From contig NZ_CP012541.1 of NCBI RefSeq assembly GCF_001298465.1, positions 682,001 to 746,000 of the forward strand: a DNA stretch of 64,000 nt, read 5' to 3'. Position 1 is the first letter of the stretch, and each line of letters starts with the position of its first letter. The translations under genes were made by a program, and so were the position numbers. The notes under the pieces are model-generated. The model ran no database searches. It saw only the letters and a program-made list of their open reading frames with translations, and was not told where the DNA came from. Below, one piece after another: positions 1-13,934 of the stretch. Source of the stretch: Campylobacter concisus (GTDB lineage Bacteria; Campylobacterota; Campylobacteria; Campylobacterales; Campylobacteraceae).

Positions 1-1
1 C

Positions 2-5897
<5,896 letters not shown>

Positions 5898-5903
5898 TAC
5901 TTC

Positions 5904-5924
5904 AAGCCCCTATTTTTGGGGCTT
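5904..5924 (+). terminator. Hairpin after rpoC
   Basis: Seven-base stem AAGCCCC / GGGGCTT with a T-rich seven-base loop, starting 7 bases after the rpoC stop. The run of T after it is weak (interrupted by CC), so termination may be partial. Confidence 0.7.
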
Positions 5925-6019
5925 AACCTCTTTATAGAATTAAATCGATTAAAAATTTACAAGCTATTAATTATCACCTAATAAAATCCTTATCTTTGAA
6001 ATCACATCATGGAGAATTT

Positions 6020-6409
6020 ATGAAAAACATTGATCTTGGACTTTTGTTTATACGTTTAGGACTTGGTATCTGCCTTTTTATGCATGGTTTTGGTAAAATT
6101 TTACATGGACTTAGTGGGGTAAAAGGTATATTGGTAAATGCTGGTTTGCCTGGATTTTTGGCATATTTTTCTTACCTTGGAGAGGTCTTAGCACCCATTA
6201 TGTTAATTATTGGTTTTTATTCAAGAGTAGGCGCTATCCTAGTTTTAGGTACTAGTATTACTATTTTATACTCGTACTATGGATTTGCAAATTTATTTGC
6301 ATTAAATGAGGTTAATGGCTTTAAATCGGAACTTATCTATCTTTATATTGCTATTTCACTTTGTATTCTTTTGATAGGTAGTGGCAAATATGCTGTCAAA
6401 CAAGACTAA
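6020..6409 (+). CDS. DoxX-family small membrane protein
   Basis: A 129-residue integral membrane protein with about four hydrophobic segments. The N-terminal pattern RLGLGICLFMHGFGKI and the following glycine-rich turns match the DoxX/DoxD family (membrane proteins linked to thiosulfate or quinone redox chemistry and oxidative stress in other bacteria). I start it at the ATG at 6020, preceded by GGAGA; an in-frame codon at 5996 lacks a ribosome site. It stands alone between rpoC and rpsL. In C. jejuni NCTC 11168 this same gap holds a multi-gene sugar-utilisation region, so this spot is variable in the genus. The substrate cannot be told from sequence. Confidence 0.8.
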   Translation: MKNIDLGLLFIRLGLGICLFMHGFGKILHGLSGVKGILVNAGLPGFLAYFSYLGEVLAPIMLIIGFYSRVGAILVLGTSITILYSYYGFANLFALNEVNGFKSELIYLYIAISLCILLIGSGKYAVKQD

Positions 6410-6497
6410 TACAAAATAAAGACGGCAGAGTTTTTATAAAATCAAGAATTAGATGAGTAAGTCTAACTTATTAACCGTTATTTAAGTTTATTTTAAA

Positions 6498-6503
6498 TAA
6501 AAT
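6498..6503 (+). promoter_or_regulatory. Probable -10 element for rpsL-rpsG-fusA
   Basis: TAAAAT about 38 bases before the rpsL start, preceded by T-rich sequence as is usual for Campylobacter sigma-70 promoters. No recognisable -35 box, as expected in this genus. Confidence 0.45.
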
Positions 6504-6540
6504 TAGGTCTTTTTAATAAATTTAGTTGAAAGGAATTATT

Positions 6541-6939
6541 GTGCCAACCATAAATCAATTGGTCAGAAAAGAACGCAAGAAAGTGACTGTTAAGTCAAAA
6601 TCTCCAGCGTTAAAAGAGTGCCCTCAAAGAAGAGGAGTTTGCACTAGGGTTTATACTACGACTCCTAAAAAACCAAACTCAGCTTTGAGGAAAGTTGCCA
6701 AAGTTAGGCTAACAAGCGGTTTTGAAGTCATCAGCTATATCGGTGGTGAAGGTCACAACCTACAAGAACACAGTATCGTTTTAGTTCGCGGCGGTAGGGT
6801 TAAAGACTTACCAGGTGTTAAATATCACATCGTTCGTGGTGCACTTGATACTGCTGGTGTTGCAAAAAGAACAGTTTCTCGTTCTAAATATGGTGCGAAA
6901 CGCCCTAAAGCTGGCGCTGCAGCTGCAACAAAAAAGTAA
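6541..6939 (+). CDS. rpsL: 30S ribosomal protein S12
   Basis: Ribosomal protein S12 of the decoding centre, 132 residues, with a short Ala/Lys-rich C-terminal tail. The start is GTG at 6541 giving PTINQLVRK, behind a GAAAGGA ribosome site; an in-frame ATG at 6526 would overlap that site and is rejected. The loop [13 protein letters not shown] carries lysine at position 43, and the [10 protein letters not shown] loop carries lysine at 88. These are the wild-type residues at the two classical streptomycin-resistance sites, so the protein looks streptomycin-sensitive. First gene of the rpsL-rpsG-fusA operon. Confidence 0.98.
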   Translation: MPTINQLVRKERKKVTVKSKSPALKECPQRRGVCTRVYTTTPKKPNSALRKVAKVRLTSGFEVISYIGGEGHNLQEHSIVLVRGGRVKDLPGVKYHIVRGALDTAGVAKRTVSRSKYGAKRPKAGAAAATKK

Positions 6940-6996
6940 AAATTTAGGTTCGCAGACTTTGCTAAAATTTGCAAACGTTTGAGTAAAATTTCATAA

Positions 6997-7488
<492 letters not shown>

Positions 7489-7500
7489 GAAAGAATTAAT

Positions 7501-9579
7501 ATGGCAGAAAGAAAAACGCCTTTACATAAGGTAAGAAATATCGGTATTGCGGCTCATATTGATGCTGGAAAGACAACTACTAGTGAGAGAATTTTATTCT
7601 TTACTGGCATGAGCCATAAAATAGGTGAGGTTCATGACGGCGCTGCTACTATGGACTGGATGGAACAAGAAAAAGAGCGTGGTATTACTATTACTTCAGC
7701 TGCAACTACGGCATTTTGGAAGGGTTATCAAATAAACCTAATCGACACTCCGGGACACGTTGATTTTACTATCGAAGTTGAGCGTTCTATGCGTGTTCTT
7801 GACGGTGCTGTTTCAGTATTTTGTTCTGTTGGCGGTGTTCAGCCACAATCAGAAACTGTTTGGAGACAAGCAAATAAATATCACGTACCAAGAATCGTTT
7901 TTGTTAATAAAATGGATAGAATAGGTGCAAATTTCTTTAGAGTTGAAGAGCAGATCAGGGAAAGACTAAAAGCAAACCCAATTCCTATTCAAATTCCTAT
8001 AGGTGCTGAGGATAACTTTAGAGGTGTGGTTGACCTTGTAAGAATGAAAGCTTACGTTTGGAATGATGAGAAAAAGCCAACTGACTATGTTGAAGAAGAA
8101 ATTCCAGCTGAAGTTAAAGATAAAGCAGAGGAATACCGTGCAAAACTAATCGAAGCAGTTTCAGAGACAGATGATAGCTTGATGGAGAAATTTTTTGCTG
8201 GTGAAGAGTTAAGTGAAGAAGAGATTAAAAAAGGCATAAAAGCAGGCTGCTTGAGAATGACTATCACGCCTATGCTTTGCGGAACTGCGTTTAAGAACAA
8301 AGGTATCCAACCTCTACTTGATGCTGTTGTTGATTATTTACCAGCTCCAGATGAGATCGCAGCGATAAATGGTGTTTATGAAGATGGCGCTGAAGTGACT
8401 GTTGAAAGTACAGATGATGGCGAATTTGCCGCTCTTGCGTTTAAGATTATGACTGACCCATTTGTTGGACAGCTAACATTTATCCGTGTTTATAGAGGGA
8501 GCCTTGAAAGTGGTAGCTATGCTTACAACACAGTTCAAGACTGCAAAGAGAGAATCGGTCGTTTGCTAAAAATGCACTCAAATAAACGTGAAGAGATTAC
8601 TGAGCTTTTTGCTGGTGAGATCGGCGCTGTTGTTGGTCTAAAAAATACTCTAACAGGCGATACTCTAGCAAGTGAAAAAGATAAAGTTATCCTTGAAAGA
8701 ATGGACTTCCCAGAGCCAGTTATTAGTGTTGCAGTTGAACCAAAAACAAAAGCAGATCAAGAAAAAATGGCGATCGCTCTTCAAAAACTAGCTCAAGAAG
8801 ATCCAAGCTTTAGAGTTAGCACTGATGAAGAGAGTGGTCAAACTATTATTAGCGGTATGGGTGAGCTTCACTTGGAGATCATAGTTGATCGTATGCTTCG
8901 TGAATTTAAAGTAGATGCTGAAGTTGGACAACCACAAGTTGCTTATCGTGAAACTATTCGTAAGACAGTTGAGCAAGAATATAAGTATGCTAAACAATCA
9001 GGCGGTCGTGGTCAATACGGTCACGTATTTTTACGTATTGAGCCGCTTCCAGCTGCTAGTGGATTTGAGTTTGTTAATGATATCAAAGGTGGTGTTGTTC
9101 CAAAAGAATATATTCCAGCCGTTGAAAAAGGTTGCAAAGAGGCACTTCAAAGCGGTGTTCTTGCTGGTTATCCAGTTGAAGACGTTAAAGTTACACTATT
9201 TGATGGTAGTTACCATGAAGTTGACTCGTCTGAAATGGCATTTAAGCTTGCTGCTTCAATGGGCTTTAAGGAAGGTGCTAGAAAAGCAGGTGCTGTTATT
9301 CTTGAGCCTATGATGAAGGTTGAAGTAGAAACTCCAGAAGAGTATATGGGTGATGTTATAGGCGACCTTAATAAACGCCGTGGCCAAGTAAATTCAATGG
9401 ATGATAGAAATGGCGTAAAGATCATTGCAGCTTATTGTCCATTGGCTCAAATGTTTGGCTATTCAACAGATCTTCGCTCAATGACTCAAGGCCGTGCAAC
9501 TTATTCAATGGAATTTGATCACTACGAAGAAGTTCCTAAAAACGTAAGTGATGAGATCATTAAAAAAAGAAATGGCTAA
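7501..9579 (+). CDS. fusA: Translation elongation factor G
   Basis: GTPase that drives translocation on the ribosome, 692 residues, full length. The P-loop AHIDAGKT is at residues 18-25, followed by the G2 block RGITIT, G3 DTPGHVD and G4 NKMD, then domains II-V with the GGRGQYGHV block of domain IV. The ribosome site is weak (AAGAAAG). Last gene of rpsL-rpsG-fusA; a strong hairpin follows the stop. No unusual residues noticed at the fusidic acid pocket, but I did not check these one by one. Confidence 0.98.
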   Translation: MAERKTPLHKVRNIGIAAHIDAGKTTTSERILFFTGMSHKIGEVHDGAATMDWMEQEKERGITITSAATTAFWKGYQINLIDTPGHVDFTIEVERSMRVLDGAVSVFCSVGGVQPQSETVWRQANKYHVPRIVFVNKMDRIGANFFRVEEQIRERLKANPIPIQIPIGAEDNFRGVVDLVRMKAYVWNDEKKPTDYVEEEIPAEVKDKAEEYRAKLIEAVSETDDSLMEKFFAGEELSEEEIKKGIKAGCLRMTITPMLCGTAFKNKGIQPLLDAVVDYLPAPDEIAAINGVYEDGAEVTVESTDDGEFAALAFKIMTDPFVGQLTFIRVYRGSLESGSYAYNTVQDCKERIGRLLKMHSNKREEITELFAGEIGAVVGLKNTLTGDTLASEKDKVILERMDFPEPVISVAVEPKTKADQEKMAIALQKLAQEDPSFRVSTDEESGQTIISGMGELHLEIIVDRMLREFKVDAEVGQPQVAYRETIRKTVEQEYKYAKQSGGRGQYGHVFLRIEPLPAASGFEFVNDIKGGVVPKEYIPAVEKGCKEALQSGVLAGYPVEDVKVTLFDGSYHEVDSSEMAFKLAASMGFKEGARKAGAVILEPMMKVEVETPEEYMGDVIGDLNKRRGQVNSMDDRNGVKIIAAYCPLAQMFGYSTDLRSMTQGRATYSMEFDHYEEVPKNVSDEIIKKRNG

Positions 9580-9588
9580 TTAACCAAA

Positions 9589-9612
9589 GAAGGGCAGAGT
9601 AATCTGTCCTTC
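9589..9612 (+). terminator. Hairpin after fusA
   Basis: Ten-base stem (GAAGGGCAGA paired with TCTGTCCTTC, one G-U pair) and a four-base loop, 10 bases after the fusA stop. A-rich rather than T-rich sequence follows, so it may act mainly as a transcript end stabiliser. Confidence 0.7.
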
Positions 9613-9658
9613 AAAAATTATTTATTCTGATAAAATCTATCTACAAAATATATGAACT

Positions 9659-9735
9659 GTCCTCATAGCTCAGCTGGATAGAGCGTAGAATTCCTAATTC
9701 TAAGGCCACAGGTTCGAACCCTGTTGGGGACACCA
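9659..9735 (+). tRNA. tRNA-Arg (anticodon CCT)
   Basis: Complete cloverleaf of 77 bases including an encoded CCA. Acceptor GTCCTCA pairs with TGGGGAC (one G-T). The D arm is GCTC/GAGC, the anticodon stem TAGAA/TTCTA surrounds the loop TTCCTAA, giving anticodon CCT, which reads AGG. The T arm contains GGTTCGAACC. It sits between the fusA hairpin and a 375-base gene-poor gap. A minus-strand reading frame across it (translating as SPTGFEPVA) is a well-known spurious product of antisense tRNA sequence. Confidence 0.97.
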
Positions 9736-10110
9736 TTATATAATCATCTTTATAAAATACAAAATACTCAAACAAGTATATACTAAAACGTACAATTAAG
9801 ATATAGCAATTTATAAAAAATATTCTTATGCTGATCAGCAAATAGAGTAAAAGAAAAAATAAAAAGAATAAACTTTTAAAAAAATAAGATCACTAAAATC
9901 AAAGAAAAATTTTTAAAAATGTAATGGCAAGTGAATATATTTTTATCAATCTAGTCGGTTTATCTATATATGCATTCGTAGTAGGTTTAGCTTTTTTATC
10001 AATACGTTATATTATTAATTTTTATCTAAACTAATAAATTTTATCAACAAAAATTTTTATATATTTAATAATCCGTGCTAACATTTCGAAAATTTATTTA
10101 AGGAGAGTAG
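9736..10110. other. AT-rich gap between tRNA-Arg and the rhodanese gene
   Basis: Very AT-rich stretch of 375 bases. Apart from one possible 36-residue membrane peptide frame (9924-10034), I see no gene, hairpin or RNA. It may be decayed accessory sequence next to a tRNA, but there is no direct repeat of the tRNA 3' end here. Confidence 0.6.
9924..10034 (+). CDS. Possible 36-residue single-pass membrane peptide
   Basis: ATG-initiated frame of 36 codons beginning MASEYIFINLVGLS and ending in INFYLN. It holds one hydrophobic segment of about 20 residues flanked by an acidic N-terminus and an Arg-Tyr C-terminal side, which is the shape of a small membrane peptide. Against it: no Shine-Dalgarno sequence precedes the ATG and the region is AT-rich, so a chance frame is quite possible. 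I do not recognise it. Confidence 0.25.
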   Translation: MASEYIFINLVGLSIYAFVVGLAFLSIRYIINFYLN

Positions 10111-10488
10111 ATGAAAAAAATTTTACTTTTAGGAGCTGTTTGTTGTATGTTGTCAGCTGATGTTAAAACCGTTAATATAAGCCCAGATGAGATCAAAAAA
10201 TATGATCAGATTATCGATATAAGAACTCCATCTGAGTGGCAAGAGACTGGCGTTATCGCAGGTGCAAAGACTATAACTTTTAATCCAAACGATAAGAGTG
10301 CATTTTTAGAGGAGCTTTCAAAGGCAGTTGATATCAAAAAACCTATTGCTCTTGTTTGCAGAAGTGGCAGAAGAAGCACAGCAGCTGCAGCAGCGATAGA
10401 TAGCTCAGATCTTAAGATAATAAATTTAGATGGAGGTATGAGCAGTTTGATCGAGCAAGGCTACAAAACTACACCATATAAAAAATAG
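10111..10488 (+). CDS. Periplasmic single-domain rhodanese-like protein
   Basis: A 125-residue protein with an N-terminal signal sequence (MKKILLLGAVCCMLSA, probable cleavage near residue 16) followed by one rhodanese domain. The active-site loop is CRSGRRS with the persulfide-forming cysteine at 83; the DIRTPSEW motif near residue 36 is also typical. The family moves sulfur atoms, for example from thiosulfate; the physiological acceptor is unknown here. A good AGGAGAG ribosome site precedes the ATG and a strong terminator follows, so it is a single-gene unit. The signal peptide places it in the periplasm. Confidence 0.88.
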   Translation: MKKILLLGAVCCMLSADVKTVNISPDEIKKYDQIIDIRTPSEWQETGVIAGAKTITFNPNDKSAFLEELSKAVDIKKPIALVCRSGRRSTAAAAAIDSSDLKIINLDGGMSSLIEQGYKTTPYKK

Positions 10489-10507
10489 AAAAATTTATGA
10501 TTCTACG

Positions 10508-10545
10508 TTTGACTACAAGATAATTTTATTTTGTAGTCAAATTTT
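10508..10545 (+). terminator. Rho-independent terminator after the rhodanese gene
   Basis: Perfect 11-base stem TTTGACTACAA / TTGTAGTCAAA with a 12-base loop, followed by TTTT. Confidence 0.8.
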
Positions 10546-10577
10546 ATATCAAATAATAAAATTTATTATTTGATTAA

Positions 10578-10605
10578 CCGCTGATTAACTCTAGCTATAT
10601 ATAAT
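10578..10605 (+). promoter_or_regulatory. dps promoter with upstream CCG-TGATT-ACT box
   Basis: TATAAT at 10600-10605, about 32 bases before the dps start. Upstream at 10578 lies CCGCTGATTAACT. A nearly identical block, CCGTTGATTTACT, sits at exactly the same distance (22 bases) from the TATAAT at 12338, suggesting a shared promoter element or regulator site. Confidence 0.5.
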
Positions 10606-10637
10606 TTCATCATATTTACAATAAAGAAGGAGACAAA

Positions 10638-11072
10638 ATGTCAAAAGTTATTTTACAATTAAATGTTATTCAGGCTGATGCAAATGCACTTTATATTAAA
10701 TTTCACGATCTTCACTGGAATGTAAAAGGTATTCAATTTTTTAGTGTTCATGAATACACAGAAAAAGCTTATGAAGATATGAGTGAGATATTTGACGATA
10801 CAGCTGAGAGAGCTCTTATGCTTGGTGGTAGACCTATCGTCAAGGCTGAGGAGCTAGCAAAAGTTACTCATATCAAACACGAGCCAAAAGAAATTTACAC
10901 TCCAACTGAGGTTTTAGAGATTGTCTTGGCTGATTATAAACACCTTTTGGGCGAGTTTAAAAAGCTTGACGAGCTTGCAGAAGGTGATACAACAACTCAA
11001 ATGTATGCACAAGATCAAATCGCAAAATTTGAAAAAGCCATCTGGATGCTAAACGCAACACTTAGCAAATAA
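10638..11072 (+). CDS. dps: Dps-family DNA-binding ferritin / bacterioferritin-like protein
   Basis: A 144-residue Dps-type mini-ferritin, which oxidises and stores iron in a 12-subunit shell and protects DNA from peroxide. The interfacial ferroxidase ligands are all in place with family spacing: H26 in HDLHWNVKG, H38, D53 and E57 in the DDTAERA helix. There is no long lysine-rich N-terminal tail, so tight DNA binding is uncertain. It has its own promoter, an AAGGAGA ribosome site and its own terminator. Likely induced by iron or oxidative stress, as in relatives; the sequence shows no clear Fur or PerR box that I can defend. Confidence 0.93.
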   Translation: MSKVILQLNVIQADANALYIKFHDLHWNVKGIQFFSVHEYTEKAYEDMSEIFDDTAERALMLGGRPIVKAEELAKVTHIKHEPKEIYTPTEVLEIVLADYKHLLGEFKKLDELAEGDTTTQMYAQDQIAKFEKAIWMLNATLSK

Positions 11073-11077
11073 CTACT

Positions 11078-11095
11078 AGCGGGAGTTTTCCCGCT
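11078..11095 (+). terminator. Terminator after dps
   Basis: Seven-base stem AGCGGGA / TCCCGCT with a TTT-containing loop, 6 bases after the dps stop. Confidence 0.75.
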
Positions 11096-11100
11096 CTATC

Positions 11101-11127
11101 TAAATAAATTCTACTTTTTGGCGATAT
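11101..11127 (+). promoter_or_regulatory. FliA (sigma-28)-type promoter
   Basis: TAAA at 11101-11104, 17 bases, then CGATAT at 11122-11127. This is the spacing of the flagellar sigma-28 consensus (TAAA, 15 bases, GCCGATAA), and CGATAT fits the CGATWT form known from C. jejuni. The start codon of the next gene is 27 bases further on. Confidence 0.6.
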
Positions 11128-11154
11128 TGATTTTATAAATTTTAAGGAGCCAAA

Positions 11155-11742
11155 ATGAAAATTTCTCAAATCGCAAACTCATATAATAGTTCAAGTATAA
11201 AAGAAAATGTAAAATCAGAAATTTCGCTTCATAAAGAAGAAAAAGGTATCTCTAAAAAAGAGTCTGAAATTACAAATTTAACAGCCAAAGACATTTCAAA
11301 TAGCTATTTTTTCCAGTATCAAAAAGAGATTGTTAAAAGTAGTAGTTCAAATTTACTAGCCCAAGGTAGCTTAAGCTTTAATGCGCCTAAAAATTTATCA
11401 GAAATTTTATCAGGACTTGATCTTGCAAGTACCGGCTATAACGGTAAATCTTTAAACGAGCTAAGTAGTGACGAGGCAAATGATCTTATTAGCGAGAATG
11501 GATTTTTTGGTATCGCAAATACGGTTGATAGGATAGCTAGCTTTGTGTTAAATGGTGCAGGTGATGACGTAGAAAAACTAAAAGCTGGTAGAGAGGGTGT
11601 GGCAAAGGGTTTTGAGGATGCGAAGAAAATTTGGGGAGGTGAGCTTCCTGAAATTTCTCAAAAGACTATTGAAAAGACCCTTGAGAGTCTTGATAAAAAG
11701 ATCGCCGAGCTTGGCGGTAACGTTTTAAATGTTTCAGCTTAA
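11155..11742 (+). CDS. Unknown cytoplasmic protein, probably flagellar-co-regulated
   Basis: A 195-residue, serine- and lysine-rich soluble protein with no signal peptide or membrane segment. The N-terminus MKISQIANSYNSSS resembles other short Campylobacter proteins made with the flagellum, and the C-terminal half (from about residue 75) is helical with repeated Ile/Leu spacing. I do not recognise a domain. A FliA-type promoter lies just upstream and an AAGGAGCC ribosome site precedes the ATG, so co-expression with late flagellar genes is likely. By analogy with the flagellar co-expressed determinants of C. jejuni it may be secreted through the flagellar export apparatus, but that is inference. 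Confidence 0.75.
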   Translation: MKISQIANSYNSSSIKENVKSEISLHKEEKGISKKESEITNLTAKDISNSYFFQYQKEIVKSSSSNLLAQGSLSFNAPKNLSEILSGLDLASTGYNGKSLNELSSDEANDLISENGFFGIANTVDRIASFVLNGAGDDVEKLKAGREGVAKGFEDAKKIWGGELPEISQKTIEKTLESLDKKIAELGGNVLNVSA

Positions 11743-11743
11743 C

Positions 11744-11769
11744 TATCTTAGGCAGGCTCACCTAAGATA
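11744..11769 (+). terminator. Hairpin after the FliA-type gene
   Basis: Perfect nine-base stem TATCTTAGG / CCTAAGATA with an eight-base loop, starting one base after the stop codon. A second inverted repeat begins inside its 3' arm. Confidence 0.75.
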
Positions 11770-11796
11770 AATTTATATGATTTGCATATAAATTTA
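11768..11796. repeat. Second inverted repeat nested against the first hairpin
   Basis: Perfect 11-base arms TAAATTTATAT / ATATAAATTTA around a seven-base spacer. It shares two bases with the hairpin at 11744-11769, so the two structures compete at the edge. Very AT-rich. Confidence 0.7.
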
Positions 11797-11874
11797 GATA
11801 CGAGCCTTTAATTTCCCGCAAAATTTATTTAATCTTAAAAGTTATACTTCGCCGTTTTACACTAAGGAGAACAG

Positions 11875-12312
11875 ATGAAAGCTAAAATTTTACTTCCACT
11901 TACAACTGCTATCATGTTTTTGGGTTGCTCATTTTTTGAAGACAATCCACCAGTACGAAAACAGCCAAGACAGGTCATGCAAAATACACCAGCAAAAAGC
12001 TCGATCAAAGGTTTTATAAAAGAGGTTACTTATAAAGATTCAAAATACTGCTATGAAATATTGGCGAGCGATACAAAAAACCACAAACTCAATAAAGCAA
12101 ATTTTTGTGCAAATAGATACTATTATGATAAAGGCGACTTAGTCTATGCGACTTTTTATGCAGATAAACTTATAGATATGCTTCTTATAAAAGAAGGTGG
12201 CTCTAGTGGCTTATATAATGGTATAAAAAAGCCACAAAATGAAGTCATTATTAAAAGAAAAAATGTAAAAACAAATATCGAAGTGCCAAAAGAGGAAAAA
12301 ATTTCTTTTTAA
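11875..12312 (+). CDS. Small lipoprotein of unknown function
   Basis: A 145-residue predicted lipoprotein. The signal sequence ends in the lipobox FLGC with the lipidated cysteine at 18, followed by a proline-rich linker and a small beta-rich domain that has two further cysteines (in KYCYEI and NFCANR), possibly a disulfide. The tail is basic. It is preceded by AAGGAGAAC. I do not recognise the family. It stands alone between two terminators. A short unit that looks like a small RNA begins about 25 bases downstream. Confidence 0.8.
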   Translation: MKAKILLPLTTAIMFLGCSFFEDNPPVRKQPRQVMQNTPAKSSIKGFIKEVTYKDSKYCYEILASDTKNHKLNKANFCANRYYYDKGDLVYATFYADKLIDMLLIKEGGSSGLYNGIKKPQNEVIIKRKNVKTNIEVPKEEKISF

Positions 12313-12315
12313 TTA

Positions 12316-12343
12316 CCGTTGATTTACTGCTTGCTTATATAAT
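12316..12343 (+). promoter_or_regulatory. Promoter-like sequence ahead of the candidate sRNA
   Basis: TATAAT at 12338-12343 with CCGTTGATTTACT at 12316-12328, matching in sequence and spacing the dps promoter region (10578-10605). It is followed within about 55 bases by a strong terminator and no reading frame. Confidence 0.5.
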
Positions 12344-12349
12344 TTAAAC

Positions 12350-12406
12350 AGCAATCAAAACTAGAACTCCTTTTAAGGGGCAAAGCAATAGCCCCTTTTT
12401 CTTTTT
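12350..12406 (+). ncRNA. Candidate small RNA, about 55 nt, complementary to the porin ribosome-binding site
   Basis: Between a TATAAT box (12338) and a strong rho-independent terminator lies a short leaderless unit with no usable frame. The terminator stem is AAGGGGC / GCCCCTT (12375-12381 and 12391-12397) followed by a T run to about 12406. The 12 bases CTCCTTTTAAGG (12367-12378) are the exact reverse complement of CCTTAAAAGGAG (12551-12562), the ribosome-binding region of the porin gene 150 bases downstream. Eight of the 12 bases lie 5' of the terminator stem and would be single-stranded. Part of this match is expected because any anti-Shine-Dalgarno stretch is C/T rich. Start site inferred from the -10 position. 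Confidence 0.42.
12375..12406 (+). terminator. Strong rho-independent terminator
   Basis: Stem AAGGGGC / GCCCCTT, loop of nine bases, followed by TTTTTCTTTTT. It may end the lipoprotein transcript, the candidate small RNA, or both. Confidence 0.85.
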
Positions 12407-12531
12407 ACTCCTTTAAAATTTCGTCCTTGTTTTATTTAAAATTATCAACTTTTATCTATTTTTGATTAATTACGGTAAACGATCGGTAACTGGAATTAAA
12501 AATTTTAAGCTTCATGTTAAATTTTATTGAT

Positions 12532-12537
12532 TATAAT
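12532..12537 (+). promoter_or_regulatory. -10 element of the porin gene
   Basis: TATAAT about 30 bases before the porin start codon, with T-rich upstream sequence. A start near 12544 would leave a leader of roughly 24 bases that consists mostly of the ribosome-binding site. Confidence 0.6.
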
Positions 12538-12567
12538 CGTCGACACAAAACCTTAAAAGGAGAAAAA

Positions 12568-13842
12568 ATGAAACTAACAAAAATTAGTTTAGCCACTTTG
12601 GTTGCTTTAGGTGCATTTTCAAGCGTAGCAAGCGCTACTCCACTTGAAGAAGCTATAAAAAATGTAGATCTTTCAGGATTTGCAAGATATAGATATACAA
12701 ACGATAAAAAACACGGTGAGTTTTCTAATACAAAATCAGAGTCTGGCTCAAAAGCTGGTCATCAATTTAAAGCAGTAACAAATTTTAAAGCTGCTATCGA
12801 TGATAACTTCTTTGGTGTTATTGGTTTAAGATATAACGCTACTGATAAATCTGGTGATAATACTCAGGGCAATCAAGGCTCTAGAGGCACTGGTACAGAT
12901 AAAACAAATACAACCAATGCCTTTGAAGTTCATCAGTTCTATCTTGGTTATAAAGCCGGAAACACTACTATAACAGCTGGTAAGCAAGAGATTGGCTCGT
13001 TCTTTACAGATGATGCTATCGCTACTGGTGTAAGAGTAGTAAATGAAGATGTTGAAGGACTAACACTTACTGCTTTAGCTTTTGATGCAATTGAGGGTGA
13101 TAGTGTTGAGAGTGATGGAGATCTATATGTAAATACTGGTTACTTAAATATTTATGATGTTGGTAATCTATATGCAGCTGGTATCGCTGGTTCATATGAT
13201 CCTATCAATTTCCAACTATGGTATGCTAGCCTAACAAATCTAGCTGATCTACTTGCAGCTGATGTTTCAGCAAATTTTGCTATTAATGATGATGTTAGCT
13301 TAGGTGGTAGAGTTAACTATATAAATACTACTGTAGATAAAAGTGCAAAAGCACATCTTTCTAAAGGTATAGATGAATCTAATGGCGTTGCAAACTATAA
13401 TGATGGTAACTTCTATGCTGGCGAACTTACAGCTTCACTATTTGGCTTTGATTTGAGAGCTGGTTATATGGGTTGGAAAGTTGATAATAAAGGTGTAACA
13501 TCATTTGCTCTTGAAGATAAAGGTAGTCTAATAGATGTTGGTGAGCTTACACTTGATCCAACTTGGGCCGATGGAAAAGCAAACCTAGTATATGGAACAG
13601 CTGGATATACATTTGATAAATTTACAGTTGGTGTTGATTACATAAAAGGCCACATTAAACACGCTGCAGCTGCTGGCGAAAATGGCAAAGAAAAAGTTGA
13701 AGAGGTTACTCCAAGATTTGCATATGAGTATAGCAAAAAGCTAACATTTAGCTCATACTATGCATTCAAAACTTCAAAATTTGCTGATGAGGCTAAAAAC
13801 AAAGAAGATCAATTCAGATTTGAAGCTAAATACTCATTCTAA
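12568..13842 (+). CDS. porA: Major outer membrane porin (Campylobacter MOMP family)
   Basis: Outer-membrane beta-barrel porin of 424 residues, the chief diffusion channel and surface protein in Campylobacter. A cleavable signal (MKLTKISLATLVALGAFSSVASA) is followed by the mature TPLEEAIKNVDLSGFARYRY start, typical of the family, alternating beta strands throughout, and a C-terminal aromatic residue in FRFEAKYSF, the outer-membrane insertion signal. The start is the ATG at 12568 behind AAAAGGAG; a longer frame from 12514 has no signal peptide at its start and is rejected. It has its own promoter and terminator. The ribosome site is perfectly complementary over 12 bases to the candidate small RNA just upstream. 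Confidence 0.95.
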   Translation: MKLTKISLATLVALGAFSSVASATPLEEAIKNVDLSGFARYRYTNDKKHGEFSNTKSESGSKAGHQFKAVTNFKAAIDDNFFGVIGLRYNATDKSGDNTQGNQGSRGTGTDKTNTTNAFEVHQFYLGYKAGNTTITAGKQEIGSFFTDDAIATGVRVVNEDVEGLTLTALAFDAIEGDSVESDGDLYVNTGYLNIYDVGNLYAAGIAGSYDPINFQLWYASLTNLADLLAADVSANFAINDDVSLGGRVNYINTTVDKSAKAHLSKGIDESNGVANYNDGNFYAGELTASLFGFDLRAGYMGWKVDNKGVTSFALEDKGSLIDVGELTLDPTWADGKANLVYGTAGYTFDKFTVGVDYIKGHIKHAAAAGENGKEKVEEVTPRFAYEYSKKLTFSSYYAFKTSKFADEAKNKEDQFRFEAKYSF

Positions 13843-13871
13843 TCGTAGCTCATTAATCAACTTATGATATA

Positions 13872-13905
13872 ATCCCGGGTCGGAGCAATCTGATCCGGGA
13901 TTTTT
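13872..13905 (+). terminator. Terminator after the porin gene
   Basis: Ten-base GC-rich stem (ATCCCGGGTC with GATCCGGGAT, one G-T pair), ten-base loop, then TTTTT. Strong. Confidence 0.9.
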
Positions 13906-13934
13906 AAATTTAGAGCAAAATTTCAAGGAAAGTT

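Noticed and set aside
8915-9313. 132-residue plus-strand frame inside fusA
   Set aside because: Out-of-frame overlap with the intact elongation factor G; no independent evidence.
9641-9841. Minus-strand frame of 66 residues across the tRNA
   Set aside because: It translates antisense tRNA (giving SPTGFEPVA), a well-known false protein.
12316-12406. Attenuator or riboswitch leader for the porin gene
   Set aside because: A separate TATAAT (12532) close to the porin start makes read-through control less likely than an independent short RNA.
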